Origin: Lasiosphaeria ovina
Lineage: Eukaryota; Ascomycota; Sordariomycetes; Sordariales; Lasiosphaeriaceae
DNA: 64,000 bases
Reading direction: 5' to 3'
Assembly (NCBI GenBank): GCA_033439765.1
Contig: JAULSN010000002.1
Location: 4,464,001 to 4,528,000 of the forward strand
Shown here piece by piece: positions 10,422-23,754 of the stretch. The notes below the pieces were generated by a model, which was given only the letters and a program-made list of their open reading frames with translations, was not told the origin of the DNA and did no database searches. The position numbers and the translations under genes are program-made. Each line of letters starts with the position of its first letter. Position 1 is the first letter of the stretch.

Positions 10422-13400
10422 GGCAACTAAAGGCTACCCAGGGAGAGCAAAAGGCAAATGCCGGGTGGCAGTAGACGATATGGGTTGTTCGTATGGAGCC
10501 GGGCCGGTAGTAGTAACCCAGGGGCAAAGGAAGTTCTCTATCTGTTGAGCTGGTGGATATAAGAAGTCAATCCGGTAAGACGAAGGGCCTTAGAGGGCAG
10601 CTAGGATTCCTTGAGACAAAGAATCCGGGAGCACGTAAGGAAGGTACGACATTGGGTGCCGGCGATCGTGTGATGGGAGCAAGTTGCAAAGCGAAACAAG
10701 ACGGCAAGGCTAGGATGGTGCGACCAGGCGGGAAGAGCAGGGCTGGGCACTTTATAAGAAGAGCAGAGGCGGGCGGGAAGACGCCATGTTTTGTAGTTTC
10801 GAAAACATTACTATGAGCACGACGCGGTCCGGCGAGGGCAGATGCCGACCAGGCCAGCCAAGGGGGCCGAAAGGGCTGAAAAGAGGTCACCGGATCATCA
10901 TCCATCTGACAGTAGTGGGGACCTGGGAGCCTGGGAGAGGGATCGGACCGGGATAAAATTATCTCTCGGTATACAGTAAATAAAACCCCACGAAACAGCG
11001 GTGACAAGTCCATGTCGACACCAAGGGAAAGGGAAGGACCGACGACAGACGATCCTCCTCGGGGGGCAGCACTAGGTCAGTTCAGGTAGTTACCTTTAGC
11101 GTTCGATGTGAATGCGGCGACAAAAGGCGATCCTGGGACCAGACTGGGCGCAGGGTGCCTTGGCGCCACCACTTGGCTGGCCTGGCGAGGGTGGCTCCCA
11201 GCTCTGATGGATCCTTGCTCGGACAGGGGGAGGTGCAGACGCGTTCGACCTTTTGACGGTTCCAATGTCCCAGGTCCAATGGGACGGGGCCTACCTCATC
11301 ACCGTTTTGCTCTGCGAGACTGGGACCCCCCCGGGCGGCGTGGAGACCGCCCTGGTCGAGTCTCTCCGTCGAATCCGCGAGATGGCCGGGGGGCCCTCCT
11401 CGGCCTCTGACTGGCCAATCTGGCCCCAGCGGCCCTAGACCGTTTTCCATCCCAGCGACCGGCCGGCCGACCGTGATCGCCTTTCGAATGTCGTAGGAGG
11501 CTGCCTGCAGGACAGCACGATAATGATTTCGGGTCGGCAGACCGCCTTCCTAGGCGATGGGCCTGGGTCCGCATTCAAGAGTCAGCAAGCCAAGCGCATG
11601 CTCTTGCGTCACTGGCCGTTGGACTTGGAACCACCGAGAGGGGCATCCCGGGAAGATGGAAGGAAGACGCAGTGAGCAGCGACCAGCCAGTGAGACCCGG
11701 GCGTTGGGCTGGGCTGCTGCTTCCAGTACGGGCAGTGGTACTAGAGGTCATGTATGTGGATTGCTGAGCCCAGCATATATCAACCAAAGTTCAGATGACG
11801 GGCCGCGCCTTCCTGCGGGTTTCACAGGCTTCCATTGGGGATTCGATGGATCAGAGAATCGAGCTTCTACCTTAGCTCCTACCTAGGTAGATAGCCGGTG
11901 AGAGGTAAAACCGGCACTTGCGATATCAAGGCGCAAAAGCCGCCTTGGGCGGCGGGGTGGTTTCTGAGGGAGACGGCTACCAGGTATAAACCTGAAAAAG
12001 GAATAAAGTGAGGCAAGCAGAGAGTGGATGCCGTCTCGGGCTCTGGCTCTTGGCTCTGGCTGAGCCGCTGAGGTAGCTTGAGGTATTGTGCTGTATGCAC
12101 TGTAATGAACATACATACATACATACATACAGTATCGCGCCTTCCCTCAGATGTTTGCCCATCTGATCACGGCAGGTAAGTTAGGAGGCAGTGGCGCGTG
12201 TGTGCCAGACTGTGTGGATGGGTGTTTGGGAAGGTGCATCACTGCATGCTCCGGCGAAGGGAGGGCACGGGAGCTGGGGAGTGGACGGAAAGCTCGACGC
12301 CCAGCCGTTTCCCACCCATCAAATAATTGTGGGCTACGGAGGAGTGCGCCGAGGAGCAAAAAAGTTGCTGACCGACCCCAGACAAGAGACAAGGGCCGCT
12401 AGTGAAGTGTCCCAGGAGGCGGTGAATGCTTGGACAAAGCCGAGAACCGAAGTCCCGCTGCGGCGGGGATGTGGGAGCCGACCTACCTGGCGGATAGATG
12501 ACCTCACGGAACGACTGAGAGAGTGACGCCGCAGATGGAGTTGGGGCGAGAGTCTCAGAGCTGCAATGGCGATGCCGGCAAGAGTGGACATGTTTGCTCC
12601 AATTTCGGACTCTGAGCGGCAGGTGCGTTGCGTGGGCGCGCGCGTGCGCGTTGTGTGCGTGGGTACTTACATCTACCGGCAGTCGTGACCGCCTCAAGCT
12701 CCAGGTCGAAGCAACTGTCTCTGTAATGGAAAGGTGCCCGTATCTGCCACAGGCAGCAAGTGCCAAGCCTGAGGTGCCCCCTCTGCCTCCCCACTCATCC
12801 GCGGGAACATTCCATTCTCGGTGCAGGATGCAGCTCGGCAGCCGCAGCTCCTTGGATGAGGTGTTGGTACCTGACCTTAACGAGGCAACCTCTGCCACTT
12901 TCAAAACCATAAGAGTGCGGAGGGAGGCTTATTAGTGTGCAGAATACGTATGGGTACGTTGCCAGAACTGAGTACGGAGTCCCTTCCGTACTCCGTAGGG
13001 GTGCCAACAAAAGAACCATGGGATGGAAGCAAAGGCACGATCAACGGAGTTTAGTAGGCAAGGATCTTATGTCCTTGGGATGATCAGCGATGCCGACCCC
13101 AACGATGGGCCCTTGTTTTGGTGCAGGCGTGGGCTTGACAGGGACCGTTTTTGCCCCGTTGACGCCAGCTATTCGTCCGTCGCCGGCTGTCTGGGATCCC
13201 GAACCTGCTTGGTAGGTGGGGAGGTGTGTATTGCACCCGCCCCAGCAGGTAATGGGCGGATGGCTAAGGTATCCGTAGACGTTTTATTTTATTTTACGGG
13301 GTGTGTAAGATGTAAGATATTCAGTAAATGTATCTGGCTTGGTTTCGGGCGCACGACCTGGCGATCTAGACTTTGCTCCCAGTCTTTGCCGACATGGATA

Positions 13401-16400
13401 CGCCCCCGAGATCAGGAAATGTACGAGGCCGGCAGATGCAGAGTGTGTCCGCAGACCGCACAGCGGCTCATGTACCTGTACGGATACCATGTATGTACGG
13501 ATATGCGTGCGCGCACTTGAAACGACCGCGAAGCTTCCCGCCAGTATGCTAAATACGGACTGCAACTACTATTATTGTGCACTTGGCAGCGAGGCATGGG
13601 CGGCTTAGGTTCATGTCTAGAAACGGGGCATCCCGGCGCCATCCCACGCTTGCTTCCGCGGCTTTCATTACTTGGCTGGCTGGCATCCTGCCTTCCAAGT
13701 TCCATGCTGGACTGCCAAGGCTACGAGCCGCTTCTTTGTTGAGTGTCAAAGTCAGGTACTAGGTACTCGTATTAGCGGTGCCGCACCCGGGTGTTAGGTT
13801 AGTGTTGGGGCGAGCCTGCCGTTCCTGGTATCTAGTTGCGAATTCCATGAGAGCCAAGCCGCACGAGTGATGTAACCTGCCTAAGTATTATTTTAGGTAC
13901 GGAGTAGGCAGATTATCACTTCACTATCTTAATAGTATGTACTCATGGCAGTATTCCGTACGGGCCTGGATATGCAAGAATCCATTGCCGGGGCTGTTTT
14001 GGAAGTGAAGGGCGATAACACTGGACATGTAAGCTTGCATGTCAGTCGAGCCTCATTTGCTCTGCAACCTCCGCTGTTGTCACCTACAGTAGCCACGGCT
14101 GCCGGGAATATCTTCTGCCACTCCGTTTTCTCAAATTGCGAACAGCGGTATTCCGTACCTTAGGTAGCGAGTCGGATATTGGCATATTCCAAGAATCAGG
14201 TCTTATGGGTTGCGGAATCGCGGACGGCCGAAAGGCGCACGACCGGGGCAGAAGGAAAAAAAAGGACCCCATCACGGAATCCGGATGAAATCCCCGGTTA
14301 CACACCCTTCAGGTTAACTCCATCTGCAGGTCCATCCGAGTACGGGTGCCAATGGGAGACCCGTGGCCGCGGGAGGTGGTATCTATGCGGGTACATTGCG
14401 TGCGAGCGCTTGCCTGGTTTCCAAGACTCACTTCCTACTATAGTCTATGGTATGATGGGTATGTTTTCCCCCTTGTATGTGTACCGGCAAGGGTATGTTG
14501 GCCAGTGCAGTCCCTGCCAAGTCCCTGCCAAGTCCCTGCTAGCGCTATATTGCGATTGAAAGGGCGCTGTAATTTTCGAATCGTGGCGCGCTGGGGGTCT
14601 TGTCGGTACCCGAGCAGGGGGGCAAAACGTTGGCTCGCAATCCATTACACCATCGTCAGGGCCTAGGGGCACGGGGGGTAAGCTAGTCTTGTTTATATGA
14701 GTCTAGTGAAGGGGATGATTGTTGGTAACTGTGGAGGCTGGAACCATCGTCCCATGCCCAGCACACTTAGGCCGCGTGTATATTTAAAGCAGTTATGAAG
14801 ATCCGAGGTAGCTCGGCCTTGGCCCCCCTCTGCTTGACGTGCCGGTTTGCCAGAGGGTGTTGTTTTATCGTCCCCTCATCACACCAACCAAAACCGAGAG
14901 GAAATACGGACGTACCAAGAGGCTAGCTCGGCCCTCGACGGGGATGGCTCACAATTCGCGAGCAAGCTGGCGGGATTACCAAGATATCTTGGCATTTGGG
15001 AAACCTTCAATGATCTGGGGGTTGGGGCCAGCCGCCACACGACCAAAATACACTAATTTTGATGAGGCATTGGAGGGGTTCCGCCAGCCTGGCTTTTGGG
15101 TAAAAATCCATGTGGCAATGCCACGGATCGGCGCCAGTCGCCTGGCACGGGCACCATACACTGTTTGTATTGTGCGTGGGAAGACACGAGTCGGTTTGAT
15201 AAGTTGATGAGGTGAGGTGAGTTGGCATTTGAACAAGAAACCTGACGATCTACATACAATACCTGACGAGCGGAGGCTAGATGTCCGGCTCATTGGGAAA
15301 GATGGTCAAATTGCGAACTCGCCCCGCATCTCCGCCGGGAGGGAAATGATGAAAACCACATTGCCGTACCGTTTTGCTTCCGGAAATATCTCGTTTAACT
15401 ACCTTGGATCCACAGTCACAAATCACATCGGTCAGTGAACTAATCCAGAAGGAAAAGAAGCATGAAAGAAGGGGGGCGGGGGCGGGGGTTGGACTCTCGT
15501 GGAGATACCAAGACATCCTGGGGCCCACTAGCCAAGGTACGGAATATGCCGTACTGTATGCACATTCGCGTGGGTTGCGGTTGTCTATCATCCTCCCGTG
15601 TTTCTTAAAAGGTAAAATTTGGTGCGACGATATGGATCGGAAATATGCTTAGGTATTCTAGGTCAACGTGTGCGAGTCTGAGTGCTAGGCGGTTCTCAAA
15701 CTGATAACTTCCAGTAGTATAGAGTGCAAACCATTTGAACCTTGTCAGGATTTGCAGTTCGATGGATGGCTCCTTTACCAGGAGCTTGAAATCGGGAAGG
15801 AAATCCCGTGTTGACATGGGGCCCCTGTCTGTGGCTCGCTTGATTCCAAGAGAATGGATTCCCCATAAAAAGCGCACGTCCGAGCCAAACTGTCGGGCCG
15901 GGGTGAGCTAGCGAGGGTACAAAGGTACACGTGTACATTACACCAGGCACAGTGCGGCTCGGCATCAGCACATTTGCCGACCGTCTGTCTCTCAAGCTCA
16001 CCATGGAAGCATCACCTACGCTACTTCTTGTGTCGTTCTCCGTAACCCCAGTTATCATTAGTGTGGAAATCTTGGGATCTGGATATGATATTCCAGAGAA
16101 CAACTTTCATCGCAGTAGGATGCATCGGTGTGCAACAACTCCCGAGGTAGCTATTCTGATAAGCCCGAGCCATGCCGTAGTTGGTCTCGTTTCGAACGCG
16201 CGCATGCGATCTCAATCATGTGTTACCGAATCGCTTCTCTCGCAGGCTCTCAGCCGCATCGGGGACAAAAAGATTTGCCACCCCAACGGCAGCAAATGCG
16301 ACATATTTCTCACGCCCCAAAAGACAACCCTACAAGTGGGGACATCGATATGCCGAGATGGTTTGGAATCGCCAAACGCAATCCGTAGTGCATCTCGCAT

Positions 16401-19400
16401 GCAGCTCTTGGAGCCCTGGCGTATAATCCTCGACGCCTATCTCCTCTCACATTAGAAATGCTCCAGTAAAGGCTTTTCCTAGCCGATTCATTGTTATAGT
16501 CCTTATTCTTCTCGAGTATTCGGTACCGCGCCAACACACATTCGAGAGAATTGTACTTGCCGGCGCGGCACGTTGGTGCCTGGTTGAGCTACGTAGTGAC
16601 CAGATATGGATATTCTGATTGGAACGGAAATGTTCGGAACACAGAAAACCGGTGAACCGACGAGTCTTCCTGCCACGTTCTCCGACCGGGAAGGTTATCG
16701 TTCCCGTTGATTGGTTGTCTCGCTTCCAGCTAGCGCATCGCAGGCATGCTCGAGTGTACGTTGTTGAAGTGGCGAATTGGTCAGAATTGAAACTTAACCG
16801 ACTCTCGAAATGGTGGTTACACTAACGTATACCACTGATCAAAACGTCTAAAATCCGCCCTCCTATTGGATGGCCATGGCGGGCAGGACAATCAGTTTGA
16901 GCTCCCTAAACCCTAAAAGGCTTGGCGATTTTGATTTCCTATCAAAAAAATTGGCAAGGGGAGGAGCCGAGTGGTTGGCCCACCCAAAGCCTTTGGGTCG
17001 CACTAATCTTGTTTCACCACCCACTAGTGCGGGGGGGGGAGAAAAGGAGGTCTGGGGGATGCTTCCGATGGGATGGAAAGCCTTCGGGGCATGGAGCCGG
17101 GAAGGGAATGTCGCTCACCGAGTGGCTGGATGAATGATGACGCACTGCGTGAAGGGCGGACGAATGGATCACTGACGGCGGACGGGACGGTTGTCAATCT
17201 GTGTCATCTCTGGGCAAGGCTCTTGACTCGACAGCACGAAAAGCTCCGCTGCCCTCCTCTACTGCCCTAATGAGCTTTCCATGGATTGCAGAAGGTTGGT
17301 TCCCGTCCGCCTGGAACCGATGACCCGACGGCCTGGATGGAAAATGGCCGTGTGTTCCAATTAGGATTGGCTGTTGAGCGCACCGACTTCCATCTTTTTA
17401 TTCCCAGCAACTTGGATGATCCGCAAGCCTTACGTAAGGAACGCATCTTCAAGTTCCTTTCACTGAGCAGCAATGTCACCTCATTCATTGGGGTTGCCGT
17501 TCCTCGCGGTAGGCGGTTAATGTCACAAGAAGCTGGCTTCGTACTTAGAAGCTAAAGCGAGCTGGGTCTTCACTAATTATAATCTCCAAGGTCCTATTGG
17601 TGAATGGGGGAGGGCGGCACAAGCAACCCATTTGAGCAAGTTCCCACAAGCCCCGTCACCCGCAGCACCCACGGGAATTGGGAGAGACAGTGGGCTGACT
17701 GTGGTGTCCTGTTTGTTCCTTCCACACTGGTTCTGGTTTCCGTTCTTTGGCAGGTTCGACCCATGGAAGCTTCCTCCTCGACTCTCGCTCTAGACAGGAT
17801 GAGGTGGTCAGAAGAATGAGAGAATAATATCCAAAAGCGTCGACGTGCGTTCATGCGTCGAAGAGCTACTGGGGGAGAAAAAACCGTGCTTCCAATGGTA
17901 CGCCGATCACCCGCCGCGAGTCTGGGGCTACGGTCCAACATTTATTCGCCGCCAAGCCGAGCCCGTTCGCCGTGGAAGTGGTGATGGTGAATGTTGCGTT
18001 GTGGCAGCGCCTCTTGCCTGCCGAATCCTCCGGACATGGAGCTGAAAGCAGTAACTTGTCAGCAACTCTCAGCGCATCACCCCGCGATTTTCCTATCTCT
18101 TTACAAAGAAGCCGCCCGCGAATAAGCCCGGATTCGACATCGTCTGCTCAAGCCCTAGACTCACTAGACTGATTCGGTCACTGCTGCCGCCCGTATAGCG
18201 AGTCACTCTTGGACGATAGAATGCCCTGGATGTACAGCACTGTATCTTAACTCGACGCAACTCCAAGCACGTCTTCGGCAGGGATGGCCAAGACACCATT
18301 TGAAACCCGCAGCGTCTGTCAGCAAACAAAGGCATCCATGTTGAACTCGAGGATGGTCTGATTCCCCGGGACCCAAGCAGCACGCACCATTTACCCTTCC
18401 TGAACCGCGGAACATGCGTCAAGCTACAGCCTATACAAGCCGCACATGAGTGCACTTGACACAGTCGCCACCGTAAGACAGCGACGACCAACGCCCAGTA
18501 AATGGAAAGCGGCATCCAGGTTCTCGTTTCCCGGCGGAGACTGCGGCCCTTTTGGCTCTCCCACCTCACCGAGACGGCGTTGGATCGCCGTTTTCTCGCA
18601 CACACAGGGCCAGGAGGCTTGCACGCGGCATGCATTTGCGTGCGTAACGCGCCGTCGAGCATTGGATGGTCAAACTTGCTCTAGTTGGAAGTCGGAGCCG
18701 GCCACACTGGTCTGGTTCTAGACGCCAACAACACTGGACATGGTGAACGTCATGCCCGCTCCCTCCTGCAGACGGCCTGATCTGACCCAGGATCGTGGTC
18801 GGGGCTGAGCTGAGATGCCAGCAATTGCCGTGTCTGGATGCCAATTCGATTCTCGTCACCATCTTGACAGGGCGGTGCCCCTGTCAAGCTGCGCAAGTCA
18901 GTCAGTAGTAAGCTAGCCTTCGTGAGCCCCTCAATGCGAGCCTTCCTTCAGGTTCTTTCGACCTGTGCGTACTCATTCTGCTTAGCCCGTTGCCCTTCGT
19001 ATGTTAGGCGGAATCCCGATGCTGCAAGCTGATTGGCACGCCCATTATCGACCTGCTCAGGACAACCCGCATTCTCGAGTTGGGTCTGTCATGTCGTTGT
19101 CTTGGTTCTTGCCGTGCCAAAAATACAGTCTAGACGCCGCTCACGATTTTTACGGCGCAACCGCCCCTCCCCTCCCGGGGCCGCCGGCTTCCCCAAACCG
19201 ACGTTCTACCCGCCCCTGGGCTTCCTTTTGCAAGCCGGGCCACCCCGATGCCGGGACTTTGCTTGGCAGTCTCCCCGAAGCACAAGGATCGGCCTGCCAT
19301 GCCCACCCCACCCCACCCCTCACCCAACAGGCGTATATGTCGCTGAATTGAAACTGGATGCAGGTCTCTAGTTACGCTCTGCCTCTTGCTCGTGTACTTG

Positions 19401-19748
19401 ATATCAATTACGATTGCGGCTCGAAGCGTACAGAACGTGACTTAATGTTGAGCGGCGAGCGGATGGGAACGGACCTCTGCCGTCAAAAACTCCCTTGGAC
19501 TATGTTGCGGGCGTTGGATAGGGCAAGGCCGAGCACGGCAGAAGCGCCCTCCTCAAGCGGATCGACAACGACCTAGGCCCGACTGAGAAAGCCGTTTCTT
19601 ACGTCTCGGCCAGTCTGGTTCCGTGAGAGCACTATGTGGTTTGCCTGGCGCGATAGCCATCCTGCTGCCATGGTGGCGCGCGACTCGTTGGGGGCTCAGT
19701 GCATTCACAGTTGCTTATCACGGCTCCATTGTCTTCTAATGGTGTCGA

Positions 19749-19770
19749 ATGTCACTTAAATAAGTGACAT
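19749..19770. repeat. Perfect 10-bp inverted repeat
   Basis: ATGTCACTTA is followed by AA and then its exact reverse complement TAAGTGACAT. It could be a dimer binding site or chance; nothing nearby assigns it to a gene. Confidence 0.7.
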
Positions 19771-21960
19771 GTCATTTTCTGTCTCGCTTCGGGGCGCATG
19801 CTGTCGAACATATCGTTTGCTCTTCGGACCGCTGCGGATCATGTATTGGGGGGCAAACGGCGGCTTTGATAGGAGCGTGAGCCAGGCCTAGGCCATGTTC
19901 CCGGAAACTAGACTGCCTGAACCGCCTTGGATCAAGCCTCTCACTGGCCCGCTCCACCGGTGAGGGAGAGAGACGGGGCTGCATGGGCTCTGATCACAAG
20001 CCGATCTTGGCCTACTTTCACCACCGCGTCCGTCAGATCGGCCTTTGCTGCCTCCTCCGCGCGCCCCCCACGAGAGGCGGTGATAGTGAGTTCTCCCCCA
20101 AGCTCCTCCTCACTCTTCCGTGGCTCCACCTCGCTCCAAGGACTCCGGGTGGCCGGCGTCTATTCCGAGGGCAGCGGGAGTGCTCCTCCGGGCATGGTGG
20201 TCATATGGCGCAGCGACATTGGATCGACTGCATGTCTATTTGTTGAGTATGCATTCCCGCCATGCATCCACCCATGGCGCTAGCCGACCATGAACAGTAT
20301 CCAAACACTGGCCTCTGGTGGCTTAATCTCGGGATACCCTATTGATTTTCCCTGGCAGAAAAGTCATGAGACATCATGGGCTCCGAGATGGAGTGATGCG
20401 GCGGCAGTTCTTTTGCTAGGACGGACCTCCCCTCGGACTCTCCTCGCCTCTCCTATTTGCAGTCGAGCACGGCTCTGATTGCTCTGAAGGAGAGAGGGAG
20501 GGGGGCCAAGTACAAACAAACCTGCAGCACCAGCGGCTTGTTCGTTGACTGCGGGTCCATGCCGGTCGAGCTCAGATGGGAAGTAGCCGCGATTACCCAA
20601 ACATGCCGCCGGGAAGGCAGGGGACCCGTTCCAAGACAGGAAGCTCCTTTCGTTGTCTGTTGGCCCTCGCCACGAAGTCCCAGATATGGCCAAGACACGG
20701 GTCTCCTTTTGTGAGTCGACAGTACAGATATCTAGCTAACAAACAAGCTCAGGCAGGCGTCGCCTCTCGCATATCGTCCGAACCTCAATGTCCACTTTCA
20801 CGATGCCAAAGGTAGGCAGGCAGGCGGTCAGTCAGCCCTCGGCGACGGGGATTTTGAAGGTCCCGATGTCGGGCGCGATGTGTTCTTAATTCCTATTTGC
20901 TCTTGATACGTGATGGAGAACACGGCCCAGAAACAAATGGGCGACCTCCAGCCTGTTCCCCCATTCTGTGTAACGTCAGCGGTCCGGGCCAGCCGGCCAG
21001 CGCGTCGGCCCAAGGACGGCCGAATGTCTCATTCTTGATGTATGTGTGGGTAGCAAGCCGGCAACTGAGCCACAAAATGCCTGTTCGGGAAGCTTGGCAA
21101 CCTGCCGCGGGCTATGTAATGATGTTGGCTCTCTACCTTACTTTGTTGGCCGCAAAAGGAAGTGTCCCTGTGGGCTTTTTTTCTCGTATTATATTGAGCC
21201 CCATGGTTTGGCAGCACCTGTATGGGCATGGCGAAAGTCGAAATCAGGAAATTGAGGCTGCATGGCAAAGAACCCCCCCGCCTCTCTCCCGCGAGCAGGT
21301 CAGCCGACGTCTGTGTTGGGTCGGAGGCAGTCTGAGCACATGGCGATTTTCAGCCTTGTGCAGCAACTCCTCATGCCTTCGCCGGCTGCACTAGCCAATA
21401 CCTGGATCCTAGTGCCAAGAAGAAGCCGTAGTGCGGCGCCGCATCGCAACCTCCCTACCTACCTAATGGTTGTCCCAAGCTGGGTTGCGCAAGCAGTAAG
21501 ACGGCAGTTTCTCTTTTCCCCTCCCTCCCCTTCCTTCCTTCGAGGGAAGGAGTAGCAAGTGGGAGCTCCCGGACTTGGCGATCCTTCTGGCGTCTTCCTT
21601 GTTTGGACTTTGGACTAACCTGCGGGGGTCGACGGCGTTGTGGGTAGGTACCTTATGTACGCTTGGTTGCTTGTTTGCAGCAGTAGCTCGCTCTGCATCT
21701 CTCTTCTTTTAGACATTTTGGCCAAGAAGCAACCTGATCTTAGCTAAGAGGGGTACGGGGTAGAATGGTGCCCCCTTCGCCCCCAAAAGCCACACAGTTT
21801 CGAGACCAAGAGGCAGCTAGGTCGAGGGCTAGCGCTGGCGGCAATCAAGGTTGAGGGCGAAATACTAGGGGGCTCTTGACTTACAGGTTGATTAAGAACA
21901 TCACGTAGGTTCGAGGTGAATGTACGGATTGAGGGACTGGGAAGGGACTGGGAAGAGACT

Positions 21961-22014
21961 AAGGAGGGGCAAACCTAAGGAGGGGCATAAGGAGGGGCAT
22001 GCGAAGGAGGGGCA
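21961..22014. repeat. Four-copy AAGGAGGGGCA direct repeat
   Basis: The 11-mer AAGGAGGGGCA occurs at 21961, 21977, 21989 and 22004 with uneven spacing. Just before it, GGGACTGGGAA is repeated twice (about 21932-21953). The core GGAGGGGCA also occurs twice near 63598-63619. Confidence 0.75.
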
Positions 22015-22749
22015 ATTTGTATAAGAAATAAGGTTTTACAAAAGATTACGGGGTACCTTACGTATGTATGTACGGTACCTCCCTTTCCACCTCCGTCCCT
22101 AATGTACATACGTAAGGCAGCTTAGGGGCCAGTGGCGTAAGGTCGGGTAGGATATCTCAGGTAAACAATACAGTACTATACTGTATATACCCTACCTAAG
22201 GCAACCTAGTAGGCGAGATAAGGTCGGTATTTTCAAACATTGGATTGTGTGGTACACGTATCTAGGCAGTACGGGTACACATGTACAGCACGTAACGCAG
22301 GTAATAGTTGTACTGTGCCACGTACTGTATATACCATACATCCCGACACCCACACCACAGCCCTGCGCGGAATTTCCCCACGCCGTTTTCGCAACGCTCC
22401 TGTCGTCAGAGCCTTGTCCCGTCTCCACTCATGTCCCCTCACCTCAATACCCCGCCGGCAAGAAGCGAACACTCAACGTCAACCACCGAGTTCCAACATC
22501 AAAGTTGCAGATTTCACCGACAAGAAACGATCAGCACACGGGTATCCAATTACTATCTAAATACGCCTGTCCACAGGAGCGGACGACAAAAGGCTCGACG
22601 ACTCCTAGCCCAGCATATCACGCCACAAGGCTGACCAGGCCATCCCAGGCCAGACACGTCACAGATCTTCCCAGACTTTTGTCACGGCCTTGTCGAATCA
22701 GGAAACAGCCAGCCACCTACCTCTAAAGACCACCGTCACAGAATCCGCC

Positions 22750-23754
22750 ATGGCTGGAAAGAAGGGTGGGGCAGACGTCGGCGGCAAGAAGGCGTCAGGC
22801 CAGGCTCGCAAAGCGGAAGCCGCTGCACAGAAGGTCGCCGCCGAGAACGCAAAGCTCCAGCTGGTTGAGGACGACGATTGGCGAAAGGGAGAGAAGAGTA
22901 CCGCCAAAAAGTAAGTTGACGAGGCCCCGATTCCCGCGAAGCTCGGTTGGTTGCCGGCTAGCGTGCCAGCGTGCGTCCAGGCAAACGGGAAGGGGGGTTA
23001 GTGCGTGCCGTGCAACGTGGATATGGGTGCCATGCCATCTTGCATGCAGGCCACAACCTTTGCCCCCCCTTTTCTTCCCCCCAGACTTTTGCCCGGGCAC
23101 ATGGCGGTACGCTCGGGCACCGCTCTATTCCTTGTAGGCCCGTTATAAGCATGGGCAACCTCTATATCGTTACACAGAACCAAAACAGCGAGCATTTCGA
23201 AAATGTAACAGTCGTACTGACGCGGTGATGCAAACAGGGAGGCGGAGAAGGCAAAGAAGGAGGAGCTTGCTCGGAAAAAGGCAGAGCGCGAGGCGCTAGA
23301 AGCCGCCGAGGCTGCGAGCCTCCCCTCACGCGCCGGGCCCAAGAAGGCCAAGGCGGCGCCCAAAAAGACCAAGGGCCTCGATCTGTCGCAGCTAGATGGC
23401 GACGACAACGTGGCGCTGCCGGCCCTCAACGCCACGGGTATCGAGAATGCACTGGACGCCCTGTCGGTAGCCGGCGGGTCCGATGCCAAGGTCGACAAGC
23501 ATCCCGAGAGGCGCTTCAAGGCGGCATACGCACAGTTTGAGCAGCGCCGGCTTAGCGAGATGGAGAAGGATGGCAGCGGGGTCGGCCTGCGCCAGAACCA
23601 GAAGCAGATGAAGATCAAGAAGGAGTTTGAGAAGAGCCCCGAGAACCCGTTCAACCAGATGACAGCCCGCTATGACGCCACCAAGGAGGAGCTAGAGGGC
23701 CTCAAGAAGCAAGAGAAGACCAAGATCGAGAAGACGCTTGCTGAGCAAAACTAA
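22750..23754 (+). CDS. CCDC124/Lso-like ribosome-associated coiled-coil protein
   Basis: Two exons (22750-22910, 23238-23754) separated by a 327-bp intron (GTAAGT..ACAG) give 225 aa. The protein is Lys/Glu/Ala-rich and nearly all helical: an N-terminal basic coil (GKKASGQARKAEAAAQK), a WRKGEKS element, a second charged coil, then the conserved C-terminal block with HPERRFKAAYAQFEQRRL, LRQNQKQMKIKKEFEKSPENPFNQ and a final EEL-rich helix. This order is that of the Ccdc124 family, whose yeast relatives Lso1/Lso2 and human CCDC124 bind idle 80S ribosomes and help restart translation. The join across the intron is exact in phase. Role by homology only; family assignment is strong. Confidence 0.9.

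Larger units (their letters stand above)
10422..22749. other. 12.3-kb gene-free block
   Basis: No open frame here shows a domain, a family motif or a splice pattern that joins into one. The longest frames are low-complexity or antisense-like and lack conserved motifs. The block does hold short repeats: a TACA array near 12110-12130, inverted repeats at 12973-12997 and 19749-19770, a four-copy AAGGAGGGGCA array at 21961-22014, and many GTAC- and CCTAGG-type words between 21640 and 22330. Its composition looks like ordinary spacer and not strongly AT-rich, so it is not an obvious RIP-flattened transposon graveyard. Confidence 0.5.

Noticed and set aside
12239..12910. 223-codon minus-strand frame
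   Set aside because: Ser/His/Arg-rich random-like composition, starts at a position without context and shows no domain.
14560..14675. Minus-strand tRNA-like stretch with a GGTGTAATGG D-arm-like box and TTCGAAA
   Set aside because: No acceptor stem, anticodon stem or T-stem pairs properly; at best a decayed tRNA fragment.
15931..16455. 174-codon frame in the gene-free block
   Set aside because: Starts at GTG, has no recognisable motif, no intron signals and an equally open antisense frame.
18093..18662. 189-codon minus-strand frame
   Set aside because: Composition is random-like and no conserved segment or splice signals support it.
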